From Asterella californica (taxonomy: Eukaryota; Streptophyta; Marchantiopsida; Marchantiales; Aytoniaceae), in assembly GCA_036924285.1 (NCBI GenBank), contig JAYKYS010000016.1, positions 2,790,001 to 2,854,000 on the forward strand: a stretch of 64,000 nt of DNA, in the 5' to 3' direction. The first letter of the stretch is position 1. Every line of letters starts with the position of its first letter. The position numbers and the translations under genes were made by a program. Of this stretch, positions 1-12,612 are shown one piece after another. The notes beneath the pieces are model-generated. The model was not told the DNA's origin, ran no database searches, and saw nothing but the letters and a program-made list of their open reading frames with translations.

Positions 1-3000
1 CTCTAGAGTTCGACTGCATCACCTTCCATCGATCTCTATTGTGATCCGTCTCGATATTTGACTGAACTTACACGTAACGTCTGGACTCACACAGAAGAGG
101 TTCAATCACAGCCTGCGTTCGTCGAAAAACATATATGACACAAGAACAACAGCTAAATGAACTCCTATGCGAGTTGGAAAGCACCGAGCAGACAACAGTG
201 AAGAAACAACAACCTATGTTTACGAGCCGACTTGTTTGTTTCCAATGGTGACAGAAGACAATCTACGCACAACGAAAATCAATTTTCTCCAAACATCGTG
301 TTGTCACCACAACATGACGTCAAAACACATGCACCGTTCGTAAATCACACTGAGAAAAGACTTTGAGAAAACAAGAGTATGCACCGTTCGTAAATCACAC
401 TGAAAAAAAACTTTGAGAAAATAAGAATATGCACCATTCGTAAATCATACTGAGAAAAGACTTTGAGAAAAGATTTTTGAGAAAACAAGAATACGATCGA
501 GAATGACTAAAAAAACACAACACTGTGGAGAAAATGAGACAAACGGAAAACGAAATGAAAGATATAAGACTGAAGAAAAAATACTATAGCCTGAGAATGC
601 AAGTTGATCCAGACTCCAAAAAGCTCCAAAATACGCATCATTGTTTATATCAAAACTTGTGATAACCCTATGTATATTTTTTTTTGATGAAACTTGTGGT
701 TTAAACTTTCTAGCATTGGCTACACTTACGATCTTATCTCTCTTAGCAGATACCTTAAGTAACTCAACCGTGAGTTCTCTCGGCTAGACTTCTAGTCGTA
801 TCTAGCTTAGAACGGTTTCCTACTTCACTCATGGGTTAACCAAGTGTCAGTTTCATCGTCCAGCTCCGTGCAAGTCGCACCCAAGAGTTACATCACTCAC
901 TTCTGGCTTGTCTTCTTCTTCTCTAGTACTTAGGTCACTTTCGAAAGATATCATGGCAAGGCGATGAGGTAAATTATATTATTGTTCAACATTAGTTTAC
1001 GATTTTAGTGCTCTGGAGGAGTGCAAATGGTTCTTGGGCCCTCGCGTGTGGTACAGACATGCAACGACTGCATATGAAGGCGTTCCCAGGACGGGACTAA
1101 AATCAGCTTCCCCTTGAACCACTGAACGACCGATAATCCACCGACAGGAACCGCATAGTTCCTCCTTTTCAAGCCTCTTTAGCCAGCCGCTTGTCAAGCT
1201 CTCGGACTTCCTCTATGACACAACAGTCTTGATCATCTCCTGGTTGATCCTGCTTCCTACTCTAGCAACACCAGGCTACCCTAATGTCTACCTACCTATG
1301 TCTTCATTGCTGCTGAGGTCACTGTCCATAACCTTTTCGCTCAAAGAAGGAAAGGCGACTCCTTTGGAAGCACTCTGTTCTTATTCCACCCCCAATAAAG
1401 TGAATATATATACCACTAGACCGCGTGCATGCATGCACACTGCTCCCATCTACACGTATTCCGATATGTGCGTCCCGCGGAGATTCACTTCACCAACGAC
1501 ATTAACTGAACCCTACAAGATGCAACCAAGAGTGAAGACATCGGCCAAGGAACGGGAACGGATTGACACATCTCCGAAGAGGGGACGAAACGAAGACAAA
1601 GCCACCTCTCTCAAAGGCTTCTCCGTGATTCCTGACACCTTGAAATCATTCTCTCCTCTCAGATATTTAGCTTACCAAAGGTGACACCGGCCACGTGTTA
1701 CCCGAAGCCCAGCTTTGTGTCCAACATCGATAACTTCGCTCTTGAGTAATCAGCAGATACACCACGAGAATAATATCTTAAGCTCCTCTGTCCACGCCAG
1801 GCCACATCCAAGAAAGTGCTGCGTAAGGCTTTCGGTACTGCCAGAAAGGGGAGAAAGGCAAAGCTTACGGTGTATGACACTCTGAACTCCGCGACATTGA
1901 CGCTTCTCGGTCCATCTCTACACTCTCTATCAACTTTCCAGTTAACTACTGAATACGAAAGGTCCTTATCTTTATCACTAGAGATGGCGCCTTTCTCATG
2001 AGGCACTACGAGGTAACACTCATGAGCTCTCACATAATTCCTACAAGAACTGACGTTAGGCACAAAACCGGCTTACGGGAAATAGCCGACTAAGGATCGA
2101 AGATCCAAGAAGAATCCAGTAGAAGAAGGACCAACAAAGCCCTCCATGCCTTACGAAGCTGGTACCTACGTCCGCTGTAGTACTAAATAATCTGAGTTTC
2201 AGAACTAGTTAATCATCATCAGTTTGAGTTCCAACTTGAACTGTCAACAATCATGAACAAGCCTACATCAGCATAATCGATGATGCACTTCAAACTCGAG
2301 AAGAAATCCACTGACTTCTTAGTTTAACTCTACGTTAGAGCGTCCCTACACAACTTCCTTGTTTGCCAACTCTAGTCAAACTCGTCCAAACATTCAACCT
2401 GTGTAGCATACAGACATCCGTCTCCCTACAGATCGGTCCGCTGATCTAGAAAGCAAACACCCAGTCATCGCAAAGCATTTGAGGCGGAACTGGTGAAGGT
2501 CAGAAATAATGAAAATGTGATATTGAATTTAGAAGTTAACGCTTACGATACAACAGTGCAGGACATATTCCCTCCGGCGCAAAGCCAATTTGCGACAAAT
2601 GTATTGTAGAAGGTTGAATCTAAAATCACCAATACTCTAGCCAGCAAAAAATTGGCTTGATACAACCTGGCTACAGCATATCTCTTTGTAATCGATTACC
2701 TACTAACTAGTTAATCTTTAGCTTGGCAAGCTTTACTGCACAAAGGTGCCCTGATTCTCCATGTCCCTTATGCTGGAGATGGTGGAACATACACAGTTCA
2801 CTAGCCCCATGTTACCATAAGCCAGCAAACCCTAACCTACCTATTCTTGACATTGACTCTTTTCTGAGTGTCCTACCAAAATACTCACCTTCCCAGTTTT
2901 AGACCCCAAAGTGATATCAGTCCACTCGAGATCTGTTACAGTGTGGCCAAAATATAGGGAGACTGCTCACAAAGGACAGCTCCCACCCCCCTACACCCAT

Positions 3001-3420
3001 TTGTTCTCCATATTCCTCGTCAGTGTTTTCATCTCTACAGGGCCTATTGCTGAAACTAAATGGGGGATTAATGCTGGCCAGAAAGGCCAGGTTCTAACGA
3101 GCTCTCCCTTGTTTTCTCTTGGCATCAATCAATCATGCTCTGATGTACAGATTCAAAGCTCATCTTACTGCTTTGTGTGATATGGCCCTAAAATCCCACC
3201 CAAAATACAGTGTGTACGCACCCCCTGACCACACACTTCATTGCTTTGTACACTATGCCGAATGAATGGAGTCGACGACACGAAGTTAATATAGAACACA
3301 TGAGAGGATACCAATACACCATTCTCCCTAAGTGTTACGCACGATATGAAATACTCTGCTTCACTGCCACCCTCCAACATCGATGAAGAGAGTTCATTGA
3401 GACGTTGAACCAAAGGAGCA
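1..3420. other. Non-coding spacer downstream of the Pumilio gene
   Basis: No open frame here shows a recognisable domain. The longest frames, 1229-1684 on plus and 1698-2063 on minus, have no motif I recognise and no splice context that would extend them. The part next to 3421 must hold the 3' untranslated region and polyadenylation site of the minus-strand Pumilio gene, but I cannot fix the site. The only clear structure is the 50-base repeat at 331-480. Confidence 0.6.
331..480. repeat. Three tandem copies of a 50-base repeat
   Basis: The phrase GCACC[G/A]TTCGTAAATCA starts at 331, 381 and 431, an exact 50-base period. Each unit continues with a purine-rich stretch that includes ACTTTGAGAAAA. 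Copies differ at a few positions, and the third runs into an extra partial TTTGAGAAAA. There is no unique spacer between units and no nearby cas-like gene, so this is a minisatellite in non-coding DNA. Confidence 0.85.
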
Positions 3421-6400
3421 CTACTTCTTCAGGTTAGTGCGGGAGAGAATGCGCTTCCCATAGGGACTGCTCCGCAGCACCGAAAGATGAGGACGAATAG
3501 CTTCGACCAATCCGGTGTGAAGGGATCCCTGTAAGCACACAAACATATTAATGTGTAAGATACGGTTTTCCACCACATGAACCAGGAAGAAAGCAGCGGA
3601 AGCCGAATAGAGATCGAGATGGCTACCTTGGCTACCGTGAGGGCAGACTGAACAACATAATTGGCATATGGGTCCTGCAACATCTGACCGAGTCGTGGAC
3701 TTCCCATAAGCTCACGAACTATGCGGGAGCGGTTCTCATCACCAGCTTGCTTCAGGCACTTCTCGACCACATTGCTCGAGAACTTCTGCATAGCAAGGTA
3801 AGGATAGTTGCCTTCCAACCTCACCATAACCTCCACGGATGCCCACGGCATCCCAAGGTCCAGGATATACTGGACCACGTAATTCCTGCATATCGTTAAG
3901 ACACAAAAAAGTGATGTACCCAACTCAAAGGGGAAATGCTCGCTCCTCAATACGATGAATTCAAAGTCTAGTGCTCCGAAAGATAATACATATACACCGT
4001 TCCACTCCGATACCTGTTTTCCCAGGCTACAATACGGTGCCTTACTAGTAGAGGCCAAGCAACACGTTTGACGTACAAGTTTAAATACACTTTGCAAGCC
4101 ACATACCCGAATGGATCCTGAGACAACACTAGTGCGTTAGCCGCAATTTCAGCCACTAAGCGCTGTCGCTGAGGTCCAGAAGCAAAATCCACGCAACGCT
4201 GAAGAACGCAGCACCCATGGCGATGTGTGGCAATCTCCACGCAGTGTGCAGCTGCAGCGTCGAAGATGAACTGCTAATAGCACGCATAAACCGCAAATTA
4301 GTTCCGCGATGCAGGGACAAGTAATCAACGCGTGTAACACAGCAGACACTTAACAAAGAAACAGAGTGACGGCTGAGACACAAAACTCTGTACCGCTTCG
4401 ACGAAAATAAATTCCAACGCTTACCGCATAACGCTTACCTTAAAGGCTCAAATAGTATCCATCTTCACACCATATTAAGGACCTCTTCCCCAAAGACCAA
4501 CATCTAGTTCTCTTAGATAGCTCAAAACCACCACACAAACCGAGCGATTCTAAAACCGGGAGTTCACGGTCAATGTACTGTTACCGCCCGCTGTTAGGCC
4601 ACCAAAGTTTATCCATGCCTTCTTTTTCCCTCAGATGTAAGATAACTAAATGTCCTACTTGACCATCAGCGAGGGGAATGGTCAGCAGGAGTTCCACACT
4701 ATTTGAGCTAACTTAACGACCCGTACGCCCACGCATTAGCATACCGAGGTGGTGACTGCCTAGCAGCGAGAAGTACATGGTGTACATATCACGCTTATCA
4801 CGAGAAGAACAATAACAATGTGCTAGAAGAAAACAGAACTTCTATCCTCATTTAGTTTCACAGCGACAGGCTTACCTGACTGTCCTCTGTACTGAGGCGT
4901 TGCAGACAACGCTGGACAACATGGTTCCCATTCAGATCCTTGATGAGGGTCACCACACCCTGCTTGAGAGAAGCTATCACCATGGCAACCTGTTCAGGTG
5001 ACTTCAGTGTCTCAATCAGCTTCTGCACGGCCCGGGTCCTGTTTGTCAAAGCGCAGACATACCTCAGCCATCACAATCCCTTTCCATCACAAAGAAAGCA
5101 GGTTGCTACGTACTACGCCTTCATACGGTGAAACATAAGTAACCCAGAATATATACTTAAAGAAACACAACGACGTAGAGACGACTTGACACCGACATGC
5201 ATAGAAACGAGCAGCAAACCCTATGCCGGATTTACTCCCTGCTCCACAGCTCTACTCAACGTCTTCTTCTGAGCTTCGGTACCTAATGTCGCAGTGCCGT
5301 GCCTCACGAGCAACAAACTACAAGCATAAAGGTAGCCATTCGGAAAACATAAACAAGCTGGAGGTGGGTACACACCCATGCATATTCAAGGATATCTGGA
5401 CAAGCTCCCCTTTCTCGGTTACGACATGCAATATCTCCATGCGCTGTTCTTCGTTGCAAACCTCCAGTAACTTCTGGACAAGGTAATTCCCGAAAGGATC
5501 AGTCATCAGTTCAATGATGTGCTCGATGATCTCCTGGAATATCTTCTGTACATCTTCTGGACCCCCTTCGTCGAACTTGCGCTGCAGAAAACGACAGCCA
5601 TGCTGATCTTTCGCGATAGAAAATATTCTGCCTTCAACCTCCTCCAAGGTATTGTACTTAGGCTGCTGATTCTGCTGGGACAAGTGCTGCGTCCCACCAA
5701 TCGCATGTCTTGGTCCCTCATACTCCAAATTCTGCTCGCCATGAATGTGGTTCTGTACGTCTCCGTGGAAACTTATAGGGCTTGTATGATGGCCATTAAC
5801 GTATGCGTGGCCATTCATGTGCGGAGCATTTCCATTTGGAAGGGTCTCGGGCTTCCTCCTTTGAAGAGGACTCGCAGAAGCGGCAGGCGCAGCTGCTCGA
5901 GGTGCTCCTCTTCGGGGGAGCATCTTATTGTCCGTGATCAAGCGATCTTCCCGGATAGCCTCCTTGAAGTTGTTACCCGCGGTAACTCTCACCGATCCAA
6001 AAACTTGTGAGGCTTGAGTATGCATGAAAGGACAGGCTTCTCCACGACTACAATAGCCCTGAGCATAATACCGGCAGATACTGTTAGTCAACGAGTTCCG
6101 GCTCAATTCCCCGTTGCTATGATTAATCACGGCGGATCCACCTCCCGCGCCCTGCGCGTTCCACATCTGCTCGTGATTCCTAACATTCTTGAGATGATGT
6201 ACAGTTGACCCCGCTCCTGAAGATGGATGTAACGCGGCTTGACGCACCGAAGATCCAGTGGGAGAATGACCCCTGGAAGTTGGGAAAGGACTCGATGCTG
6301 GCCCTACTCCACCGTTGGCATGCGCCTGAAGGGATGCATAAAACCTCATCGACTGCTGCTGCTGTTGTAACTGATACTGCCTCTCCCTTAGCCTCTGTTC

Positions 6401-7603
6401 TGCCTCAATCTGCTGCTGGAGGCGGTGAGCTTGCAATAAAGCACGGGCGGACGCATTGTAATCCATCTCGCTGTATAAACCACTCCCATTCACAGGAGAA
6501 GTATTCATTGGATGAATGAGCCGCCCCGCCTGCAATGCCGCGGCGGCATACGCATCGAGCTGTTGTTGGTGATGTGCAACTTGCGCAGCAGTGGTGGAGT
6601 GGGATCCAACTCCGTATCCGTCCGTGATCACTCCGTTGCCTTGTCTTGCCGAGCCGTTGTAAGCGCTGTTGTCTAAACCAGGGGGAGAGTTCCTGCGGAG
6701 GTACTTCTCCAACACCTGCTGCGACACTTGACCGGAGCCGTACTCTTCAAGAGCCCCGAAGGACCCGTTACTAGGAACCTCCATCGCAGCAGAAGCAGCA
6801 GTTTTCTGCGTAAACAAATCAATAGCCGAAGACGGCGACCTATTGACGAACGCATCGAGGGCCCCGGTCGATTCTGACCCAAACCCTGAGGAAAACGCAT
6901 TCATGTGCGAGTACAAGCCGTTGGAAATGGCAGTACCACGTCCATTCGGCAAACTCCCGCCGCCTACCATGCCGTGGTCCAAACCTCCATTTGATGTACC
7001 CCTATTCTCCCCACCACCGACATTCTCCTCGTGAAGACGGCTGCCAATCATCCCATTGCTAGGGCTCTCTTCAAAGCTTAAGCTGCCGAAGGCCGACGAC
7101 AGAGACCGCTCTTCAGCAGATTTTGGAGGATGATGGTGATCCGAAGGAGGAGAAGCAGTCCTCCCAGAATTGTTATTGGAACTGTTGTTTGAAACCATCT
7201 GACTGGCCATCGCCTCCTGCTTTTGCCGAGGACGCAACCCTGCCATAGTGCGAGGGGAATCTAACGCCAGACCGCTAAAGAAAGGAGACAAGTGGTTAGA
7301 CGACGCTTTGGGAGACATGAGAAGAGGGAATTCGGTGTATAAGTTTCGATTTTCCATGGGCGGCGGCAGTTTTTTCACACCAGAATAATTTCTGTAGAAA
7401 TTCTCGTATTGCTCGTCGCAGCGGATGTCGATGAAAGGTTTAACAGGAGGAGAGAGATTATCCTCCCTAAGCGAAGCTACGAAAGAAGAGTTATTCAGCT
7501 CGGCTCCGTAGGCTCTCTGCAATTCTTCTAGATGGGGGGGCGCTGAGGTTGCGCGCGGGATCTCTCCCAACAGCTGCTCAAATTCTTCATCATCCTGTTC
7601 CAT
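3421..7603 (-). CDS. Pumilio/PUF RNA-binding protein with CCCH zinc finger
   Basis: The gene encodes a sequence-specific RNA-binding repressor of the Pumilio family, acting in the cytoplasm on mRNA 3' untranslated regions. The exons in gene order are 7603-5376, 5038-4876, 4270-4107, 3885-3627 and 3528-3421. Phases close to give 973 residues. The start is the ATG at 7603 (MEQDDEEFEQLL); an in-frame ATG at 7642 would add 13 residues. Residues 1-500 are low-complexity and rich in Ser, Asn, Gly and Gln. A CCCH finger (C-x7-C-x5-C-x3-H) lies near residues 509-527. Eight PUF repeats run from about 650 to the C-terminus. Their tripartite residues, repeats 1 to 8, read C/R/Q, N/Y/Q, T/R/Q, N/H/Q, C/C/Q, N/Y/Q, S/N/E and N/Y/Q, which is the classical Pumilio set. 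The CCCH finger on a Pumilio is unusual to me. Exon boundaries are hand-made. Confidence 0.93.
6023..6079 (-). other. CCCH zinc-finger coding segment inside the Pumilio gene
   Basis: The segment encodes CRYYAQGYCSRGEACPFMH, a C-x7-C-x5-C-x3-H finger of the kind that binds RNA. It is in frame in the large first coding exon, about 120 residues before PUF repeat 1. It is followed by a Pro/Ala/Arg-rich linker and then an Asn/His-rich one. No stop or splice site separates it from the PUF domain. Confidence 0.85.
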
Positions 7604-8576
7604 AAATGCACGGAAAAACCCACGCCCTTGGCAACAAATCAAATAACCCCTGCTGACTAGTTCCTTCCACCCCGCTTACTATTCTACAGTAATTCTTTCC
7701 GCAGGTGTCACCACTCGTGGAAAGGATTCGTCCCTCCACATCGAGCCCGCAAACCATCAGCTTCACTGATTTCGTCACAATCCCACTTCACTTTCCCCTT
7801 CCTTTCTTCTAAAGCTACTTCAGACCCAGGCGTTCAGAGCATCGTGAACGTTCCCGCATAAAAAGCACTCCCGCGGGCGACGCCGAAAAGCAATGCAGCA
7901 ACAAGACCTGTGCCAAGTAAATCAATCACATTTTACCGATCCTTCTCGCAAAGCAACATCGAGCCTCAAAATTACACAAAAGCATACCTTCTAGTGAATT
8001 TTCAACGCCACGGATCGCAACCGGAACGCACGAGCACGACAGATTAGAGCGAGTTGTAAGATCGTCTTACTCAGGCGCCTTGAACACGTCGCAAAGAAGC
8101 GATCTCACATGATATTCAATAGAAGGTACCAGACACTGAACATGACTAGAAAACTGACAAGCTGTTTGTCACGACTCAGTGACAGCTTTCCTGATCATGA
8201 TCCGCAAATAAAGAAGGGGAACAAGACGGCGATCGGCAACCGAAGATACTCCAGCAAACAGAGAATAAATGGCTAGCACGAGCAATCACCCAGATCGAGC
8301 CCGCAGCCCCTAAAAGAAAACGAAGAACCGAACTGAAGGTCTGATCACAAATCGGCCGCTAGCAGGTAGCCGAATCAACACCGACACGACGCATGAAGTG
8401 GATGCAAAAGCAGATCAAATAAAGAGAGGATGAAAAGAAAAGGAGAACAAAAAACAACAGCGCAGCCTAACGCACAAACCTCCGGCTGAACACACGCAGA
8501 CCTGCAGCGATGTTGCGATGGCCTGACTGCTTCCTCGGTCGCTCGGATGTAGATGCAACCAGCAAAAACAACGACT

Positions 8577-8618
8577 AGCGGCGGCGGCGGCGGCTGCGGC
8601 TGCAACAACAACAACAAC
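8577..8618. repeat. GGC and CAA trinucleotide microsatellite
   Basis: A run of GGC triplets passes through GGCTGC into a run of CAA triplets. On the Pumilio sense strand it reads GTT then GCC. It probably lies in the 5' leader. Confidence 0.85.
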
Positions 8619-8750
8619 ACAATACTACGCTTGCAAGCGCCCAGAGGCAATGGGCTACGCTACTCGTCCTCACACCACCGGCACCTATACTTCCTTCCTC
8701 GTCTGCCTATCGTCAAAGCTCTTCCTGTCTCTCTCACGGTCTGTGTTTGT

Positions 8751-8776
8751 GTCTCTCTCTCTCTCTCTCTCTTTCC
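8751..8776. repeat. TC/GA dinucleotide microsatellite
   Basis: An almost pure TC run reads GA on the Pumilio sense strand. GA-rich tracts upstream of plant genes can bind GAGA-type factors; that role here is inference. Confidence 0.85.
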
Positions 8777-9360
8777 TCCTGCTCCTCCTTTCTCTACACG
8801 CCTCGCGCTTGCCTCTTTTCTGCCTGCCTCGACTCCCTCCTCCCCTGGGCCTCTCAGCGTCGTGCGGGAGCGAAACTTGAGCGATCGAACATCAAATGCG
8901 ATACCCCAGAGGGTAAAATGAAAGACCGCAGACTCTCTAAACACTCCAAATCACCACAGCAACTACAACAACAGCAGCAAGAGAACTTCTGCCCGTCGTC
9001 CCTCCCTTTCACTTGCCTGTGACAGAGCGCTGCTGGGGGCTCGCCGCTCGCCTCCCTTTGCCCTTTTCCCAGTTGCCTTGCCTTCTTCTTCTGCTGGGCC
9101 CTGAAGGACTTCTCCTTCGTCTTCCCTACCCCACCTTTTCCTTCCTCCGCTTCGCCTTCCCTTGCCTTGCCTCGCTAGCCTTTCCCTCTGAATGGGTCGG
9201 CGGCGGCAGACGAGACAGACCGAAGAAACGAACGACGGCCCAGTAGTAGGCAGCAATAGTAGTAGTGGTCTGTTGTGGTACTATTAGTGAAAAGGACTCG
9301 GACTTCCAGTTCTGCATGCTTCCGGTCCGAACCTTATTATACACTGGCTCAGTTTTCTGC

Positions 9361-11638
9361 AACCGGTACTTAAAATAGTACTTTTCGTGTGCAATAAAGC
9401 CTCTTAGTACTTTTCCAAGTTTTGTTATCTGATGTGGAAAAGTTAGCCCCGATAGGAAGTTGGTTTGCGAGGCATTTTTTCTCTAATTTGGGATACTTTA
9501 TAATATTAACGTGGTTTTTATTTAACAAGAGTAAACTAATATTACTGATGTTGTGATTGATTGTGATTGCAGTCTTGGTGGGTGATCACCAGGATAGCTG
9601 GAGTTCATAATATGCAAAATAATTATGCATGCTAGCGGTGGGATGGGACTAAGAAAAATAAAATGATAAAATATATATAACAAAAAGAAAAGTAAAGAAT
9701 GATTGGTTGTAGGGTTAGAGAAATTTTATTTTTATATGTTTTTTCTTTTCAGTTGTGTGCTAAAATTAGTGGGAAAATTGCGTTATGTTTACAATTAGAT
9801 AATGATTTGCAGTTGTTCTTTTCTTGCTGTGTAATTCTCGCTGTAGTTCACGACTTCTGTTCTTAACTCGTTGCACATCTTCTGATTTGACAAGACTCTT
9901 CAGCTTTCTGCTTCTAATGTTGTTTTTGCATTGTTTGTTATTGGTGGTTAGTGAAATTCTTAAGACAATTCACTTTTCAATTATATTTTTTCTTGATGTT
10001 CTTTTCGCGAATGTTCTCTTCTGCTATCGCTGCTCCTTTCCAACTCTCTATATTGTTTTTGTGCTTTTTGTGCTTTTTGTGCTTTCGTGACTTTCTCTAT
10101 ATGAGATGATCTCTGTCATTTTATTCTCGTTATATTTATCAAATATTTTGTTTCATTGCACTTGTAATACTTATCACGGTGGATCATGTCTTATGGTCAC
10201 TTAGTATAGTATTTATCACGGTGGATCATACGCTTCTACCATCGCTGTTGTTTTTTTCTAGTCTATGCATTCATGGATTTATGGAGTGCATTGCAAGTGC
10301 ATCAAATACGACGGTGCACCATAGTTTATATGCATAAAGCTTCTAGTTGATCCGCTCATGATTGATCTTTTTAGACAAGGCTCTTTTTTTTCAACTTCAC
10401 GGCTTCCGCTCTTGCTTTTGCAGTCTTCATTCTTGTTTCTACTGCTGTTACTTCTTGTCGTGCTTGCATTTATCAATTGCATTGCAGCTGCAGTACATAT
10501 TATGACGGATCATGTTTTTTTAGTCGGTGGACCGTGTAATTTCATTTTTCATTCATCGCTTCTCTTCTAGCTTCTCTGCTGTTTTTTCCTTCTCGATGTC
10601 TTCTTGAATTTATGGATTTTACTGCAATTGCACCACCTATGACAATGGCTCATGTTCTCCACTGAAGGGGACATTGCGATACTACTGAAAGTACATGTTC
10701 CGGATGTGACATTGAGAATAATGCTTCTTACTCTCATTGGTGTTGTCTTACATATCGTCATGTCATCGATAGCTATTACTGACCTATCATAAACTAAGTG
10801 TTGCTACATGTTGCAGAGCTTTTGTTTTCACTAACTTCTTCTTGCTTTGAGCACTTGTTGCTTTCGTTTGATGCTGCTTTCACTATTTTTCTATTATTTC
10901 AGATGATTGAATAGCATGAGGTTTCATTCAGCAGTAGTATATGTGATCAATCTTGCATTTTGTCATTCACTTTGTGCTTAGTCCTTTTCCATGTCGATGA
11001 AGATAATTCTCATATACGTTGATTCTCAATTCATTATTTTTGATTATGCATGTTCGTGTGTTGGAAGAAGCTAATGCATTTGATATAGTTCTAGAGTCGT
11101 CTATAAAGTCTAAGCTTGCTAGTCCTCATAACTTCTCTATTGCAAAACCAAGCCCAACCTCTATGTCTCACAACTCTTCTATTATAGAATATCATCCTCA
11201 GATGACAAAATTCCTATTTGCAATTGTCTTATGTGATTTATCGTCATTGTTGTCATCACTGGATGATCTTTTCACCGTACGAATATAAACGATAGATAAT
11301 GTTGACATATAGCTTGAAAATCACATAATGTATATTTATATAGACTTGACTTTCAGTCCAATTCCTGCCCACTTCTTGTTATACACAGACTTCATGAAGG
11401 TTGGATGTGATCTTCTTACTTGTCTTTATATACATGTATTTGAGGGTTACAGATGATGGTTATTGGTTGATCTTATAACACATATTCTCATAGATATTAT
11501 TTTAACTCTTTTTCTAAATAATTATGACATAGGATAAATTACATTTATCACATTTGCGGAATCTCTTGTATTTGTGCACAGTTCCACCTATCCTTCTTTG
11601 AATTCATCTGTTCTTATTTTCTCATCCTCAATGTTCTT
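9361..11638. other. AT-rich spacer with degenerate repeats
   Basis: No coding region was recognised. T-rich plus-strand frames such as 9824-10090 and 10358-10570 reflect base composition. Around 10220-10320, 10400-10520 and 10560-10660 the same order of words recurs: pyrimidine-rich CTGCTGTT, then TTTATGGATTT or TTTATCAATT, then TGCA-rich words. This looks like a strongly diverged tandem repeat. ATTTATCACGGTGGATCAT also occurs twice near 10170 and 10210. Confidence 0.45.
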
Positions 11639-12240
11639 GTGAAAGGAAGCTCGAGCAAAGAAACATTACCGACAAAAGAGAAGTTGAAATTATCCATGAC
11701 ATGTGTAAAACGAGTGATGAATTTGCATTGTCTTTGTTTACTTTACTTAATGATTTTCTTCGATGAGACTACATATAAAACATGTTCTTCAATTAAATAT
11801 AAGAGGATCATTTGCATAGAAGCAAAAACATCTTTGGAGGTAAAAAATATGTTTGACCTTTGCAAGAGCTCTGCCTTGGATTCACAAATTGATTGTCTAC
11901 TCTGTGATGAATTTGTGTCAAAGCTCTTACGAATAGAAATTTTCACACATATGTGAGTATGGTGGGTACTGCATGAAAGATCAAGCAGAGGAGTACCACA
12001 AGTACACATGAAGAATATTTTGGAGATGATGTTGGCAGTGGCAAAGAGTTGTATACACTGATGCGTGCAGTTGACACCAAAAATCAAGTTGAAGTTAGTT
12101 ATATTAATATACTTCCGCTTGTTGTACAATTCAATAAATATAAAAACTCTCATCATTTGTCTAGCACTTTCATGAGTTGTCTACAAGCCATGCTGAAGTA
12201 TGACAAAAATGAGAGCGATCATTAGGATGAGAACTCTGGC
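11639..12240 (+). pseudogene. Decayed copy of the Rep-like mobile gene
   Basis: This is a broken relative of the gene at 48558-49600. The frame 11639-11956 carries EKLKLSMTCVK and IICIEAKTSLEVKN, which align in order with EKSLEISITVCK and VVCIHAKNYPQVK of the other copy. Just beyond, another frame reads GYCMKDQAEEYHKYT, then a stop, followed after a frameshift by MKNIL and later words matching the other copy (DTKNQVEVSY, QFNKYK). At least two frameshifts and a stop separate these blocks. Nucleotide identity with the other copy looks low, so both seem old, and this one sits in the opposite orientation. The family assignment follows that of the better copy. Confidence 0.6.
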
Positions 12241-12612
12241 ATAAGTTCATATCTTAAGAATCATGTCTAATGTTTATGCTTATACGTAACAAGCAACTAA
12301 GAGGATTTTTGTTTAGCTAGTAATGTTTTACTTCATGATAACTAAAAGTGTGATTTGAGTGATATGTCTTTCGTCATCTCTTCAAATTGATGATATTTTT
12401 TAGTGATCGATGACTGTTTGTCCAAGCAAAATGTATTGAACTGCTACATGTAAACTAGATAGATTTGTAAGATTACGAATTCCATCATATGTTGAAATAC
12501 ATATTTGTAACACAATCAATAAAAGCACTTGAGTCAAAATTGAATTCTGCAAATGCCTTCCTAAGCAATCAGTTTGTGTTAAAATCATTCTCTCATGAGA
12601 TTGATAAGATTC

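Larger units (their letters stand above)
7604..9360 (-). promoter_or_regulatory. Likely leader and promoter region of the Pumilio gene
   Basis: This 1.7 kb upstream of the Pumilio start is more GC-rich than the AT-rich DNA beyond 9400. On the minus strand it contains a GA-repeat tract (8751-8776) and a GTT/GCC trinucleotide tract (8577-8618), both common in plant 5' leaders and core promoters. Several overlapping open frames here are compositional. I cannot place the transcription start or say whether the leader contains introns. Confidence 0.5.

Noticed and set aside
331..480. Possible CRISPR array
   Set aside because: The units are contiguous with no unique spacers, and the genome is eukaryotic.
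5519..7034. Plus-strand open frames opposite the Pumilio exon
   Set aside because: They are antisense shadows of a well-supported exon and have no motif.
8375..9362. Overlapping frames on both strands upstream of the Pumilio start
   Set aside because: They come from TC, GGC and CAA repeats and pyrimidine-rich sequence; no domain.
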